Source: Saprospiraceae bacterium
Lineage (GTDB): Bacteria; Bacteroidota; Bacteroidia; Chitinophagales; Saprospiraceae
Assembly: GCA_029251525.1 (NCBI GenBank)
Contig: JAQXDE010000029.1
Location: 1-64,000, forward strand
DNA length: 64,000 nt
Direction: 5' to 3'
The translations under genes and the position numbers were made by a program. Within the stretch, counting starts at the first letter, position 1; each line of letters begins with the position of its first letter. Below, one piece after another: positions 63,100 through 64,000 of this stretch. The notes under the pieces were generated by a model. That model searched no databases. It had not been told where the DNA came from and saw only the letters and a program-made list of their open reading frames with translations.

Positions 63100-64000
63100 A
63101 TCGTTATGTTCGTCAATAATTTATCAGAAAAAATAATGGTTGCTTTTTGTGCGGGTATACAAGTGTTGAACTCAGGAGCGAAATTATACTTTTCTAATTT
63201 TATTTCAAAAGTTCCTTCCAATTCTATATTGCCTAAATCTGTTTTAATCTTATTCTTATCCAACTCAATTTGACGATCTGGATGAAAGTGAATAAATGCT
63301 TTACTTCGTTTTTCAATATTTTCACTCCCAAGTATCTCGTCTTGAATTATGATATCTTTTTCATGAAATTCAAAATGCCGTCGATGAGAAATATTCATAT
63401 TAGCATAGCCATCATGTTTTGCACTAACTGAATTATTAGTCTCTTTTTCAATAATTACCTTAGCTCTATCCGCCACCCTAAAACTTCCCCAAATTTCGGA
63501 TTGCTCTTTTCCATTTATTTCGACTGTATTATGAGCCGAAGTCGAACGCTCTTGATGACGCATTGAGGTTGCATTATAAGTTGAAGTTCCAGAATCAATT
63601 ATCCAAGGTTTCCCTTGAGCATAGATCACGAAATTAAATGTATCACAATGTGCATGTCCTGGAATATAATCAGGTCCAATTTGGCCAATATCGATAATCG
63701 CTTCATAAGCTTTATTGGAAAAAAAGCGATACCCAGAAGATTTCAAAGGAACATTTTTTTTCAAAACACCTAAGCGATTGGCGTAATCAAAAATTTCTAA
63801 AGTCGTTGGATTAATTCCAAAAGCACAATCATTTAAAAGGGGAATATCTCCTTGGGAAAAGGTAATTTGTTCAAGCCACCCCAACATGATAGCTGCTTTC
63901 TTTTTCAAAAAAGGTAATTTGTCTTTTGGGAAAAATGAATTATTATCAACCACATTAATACAATCCAAAACTCGATACAACATCAATTGATGATACATTG
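63096..64000 (-). CDS. Heparinase II/III family protein, C-terminal part (cut by window edge)
   Basis: At least 301 residues of the C-terminal part are present; the frame runs off the right edge. It has the heparinase II/III beta-sandwich segment GHAHCDTFNFVIYAQGKPWI, IDSGTSTYN, HQERSTSAHNTVEINGKEQS and EIWGSFRVADRAKV. The conserved His of AHCDTF is the metal-linked or catalytic residue region of this fold. In polysaccharide clusters such proteins are usually uronic-acid lyases or accessory proteins of glycan assembly. It overlaps the next gene by four bases. The catalytic alpha-barrel half is largely outside the window. Confidence 0.85.
   Translation of the reverse strand, partial: MYHQLMLYRVLDCINVVDNNSFFPKDKLPFLKKKAAIMLGWLEQITFSQGDIPLLNDCAFGINPTTLEIFDYANRLGVLKKNVPLKSSGYRFFSNKAYEAIIDIGQIGPDYIPGHAHCDTFNFVIYAQGKPWIIDSGTSTYNATSMRHQERSTSAHNTVEINGKEQSEIWGSFRVADRAKVIIEKETNNSVSAKHDGYANMNISHRRHFEFHEKDIIIQDEILGSENIEKRSKAFIHFHPDRQIELDKNKIKTDLGNIELEGTFEIKLEKYNFAPEFNTCIPAQKATIIFSDKLLTNITI

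Noticed and set aside
1-64000. CRISPR arrays, tRNA or rRNA genes, IS elements, phage genes
   Set aside because: No regularly spaced repeats, no T-loop (GGTTCGANTCC) with a cloverleaf, no transposase or integrase reading frame was seen in either strand.

Overview
The window looks like a chromosomal stretch from a marine-type member of the Bacteroidota, most likely close to the Saprospiraceae/Lewinella group. The evidence is low GC with A-rich leaders and few Shine-Dalgarno sites, several promoters with the Bacteroidota -7 element TAnnTTTG, many secreted proteins ending in type IX secretion (T9SS) sorting domains, a gliding-associated C-terminal domain with SprB-type repeats, a TonB-dependent receptor next to a DUF4249 lipoprotein, and GH20 and sulfatase genes. 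No rRNA, tRNA, CRISPR array, transposase, integrase or phage gene was recognised. The taxonomic call is an inference.

Layout. 0-2.1 kb (minus): end of a surface-polysaccharide cluster, with a FemAB-like acyltransferase and WlbA/WlbB-type enzymes for a diacetylated amino-sugar uronate. 2.2-10.5 kb (minus): secreted proteins, namely a YHYH protein, an MbnP/MbnH-like copper protein and di-haem enzyme pair, a SprB-repeat protein and a CotH-kinase/lamin-tail protein. 11.1-14.5 kb (plus): a 48-residue double-glycine-leader peptide with a repeated proline-rich core, then a secreted subtilase. 14.7-15.8 kb (minus): ECF sigma factor plus membrane protein. 16-21.2 kb (plus): PLP enzyme, Crp/Fnr regulator, DJ-1/PfpI protein, outer-membrane protein, nitroreductase, and the remnant of a second PfpI gene under a copy of the same promoter. 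21.3-28.3 kb: secreted phosphatase/nuclease-fold protein, DUF4249 and TonB receptor, beta-helix lipoprotein, small beta-barrel and gene remnants. 28.3-32.8 kb (minus): aldolase/dehydrogenase fusion, PEP-hydrolase-like TIM barrel and Tm-1-like protein, probably one carbohydrate-acid pathway. 32.9-40.3 kb: GH20 hexosaminidase, 2OG-Fe(II) oxygenase, DUF1254 protein and hypotheticals.

40.4-51.6 kb holds a TetR regulator divergent from a nine-gene operon: haloalkane-dehalogenase-like hydrolase, Baeyer-Villiger-type flavin monooxygenase, DUF1330-like protein, small membrane protein, PfpI protein, second alpha/beta hydrolase, two sulfatases and an RNase Z-like metallo-hydrolase. A separate alkylsulfatase-like lipoprotein lies at 54.3-56.0 kb. 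Together they suggest breakdown of a sulfated, possibly halogenated or ketone-bearing, hydrophobic compound. 57-64 kb (minus) is a second polysaccharide cluster that makes GDP-mannose and then GDP-L-fucose, with two glycosyltransferases and a heparinase II/III-type protein cut by the window edge.

The most notable observations are the orphan RiPP-like precursor at 11161-11307, the dehalogenase/monooxygenase/sulfatase operon, and three loci where a small gene sits between a complete gene and a partial duplicate of it (20.5, 27.6 and 56.9 kb).
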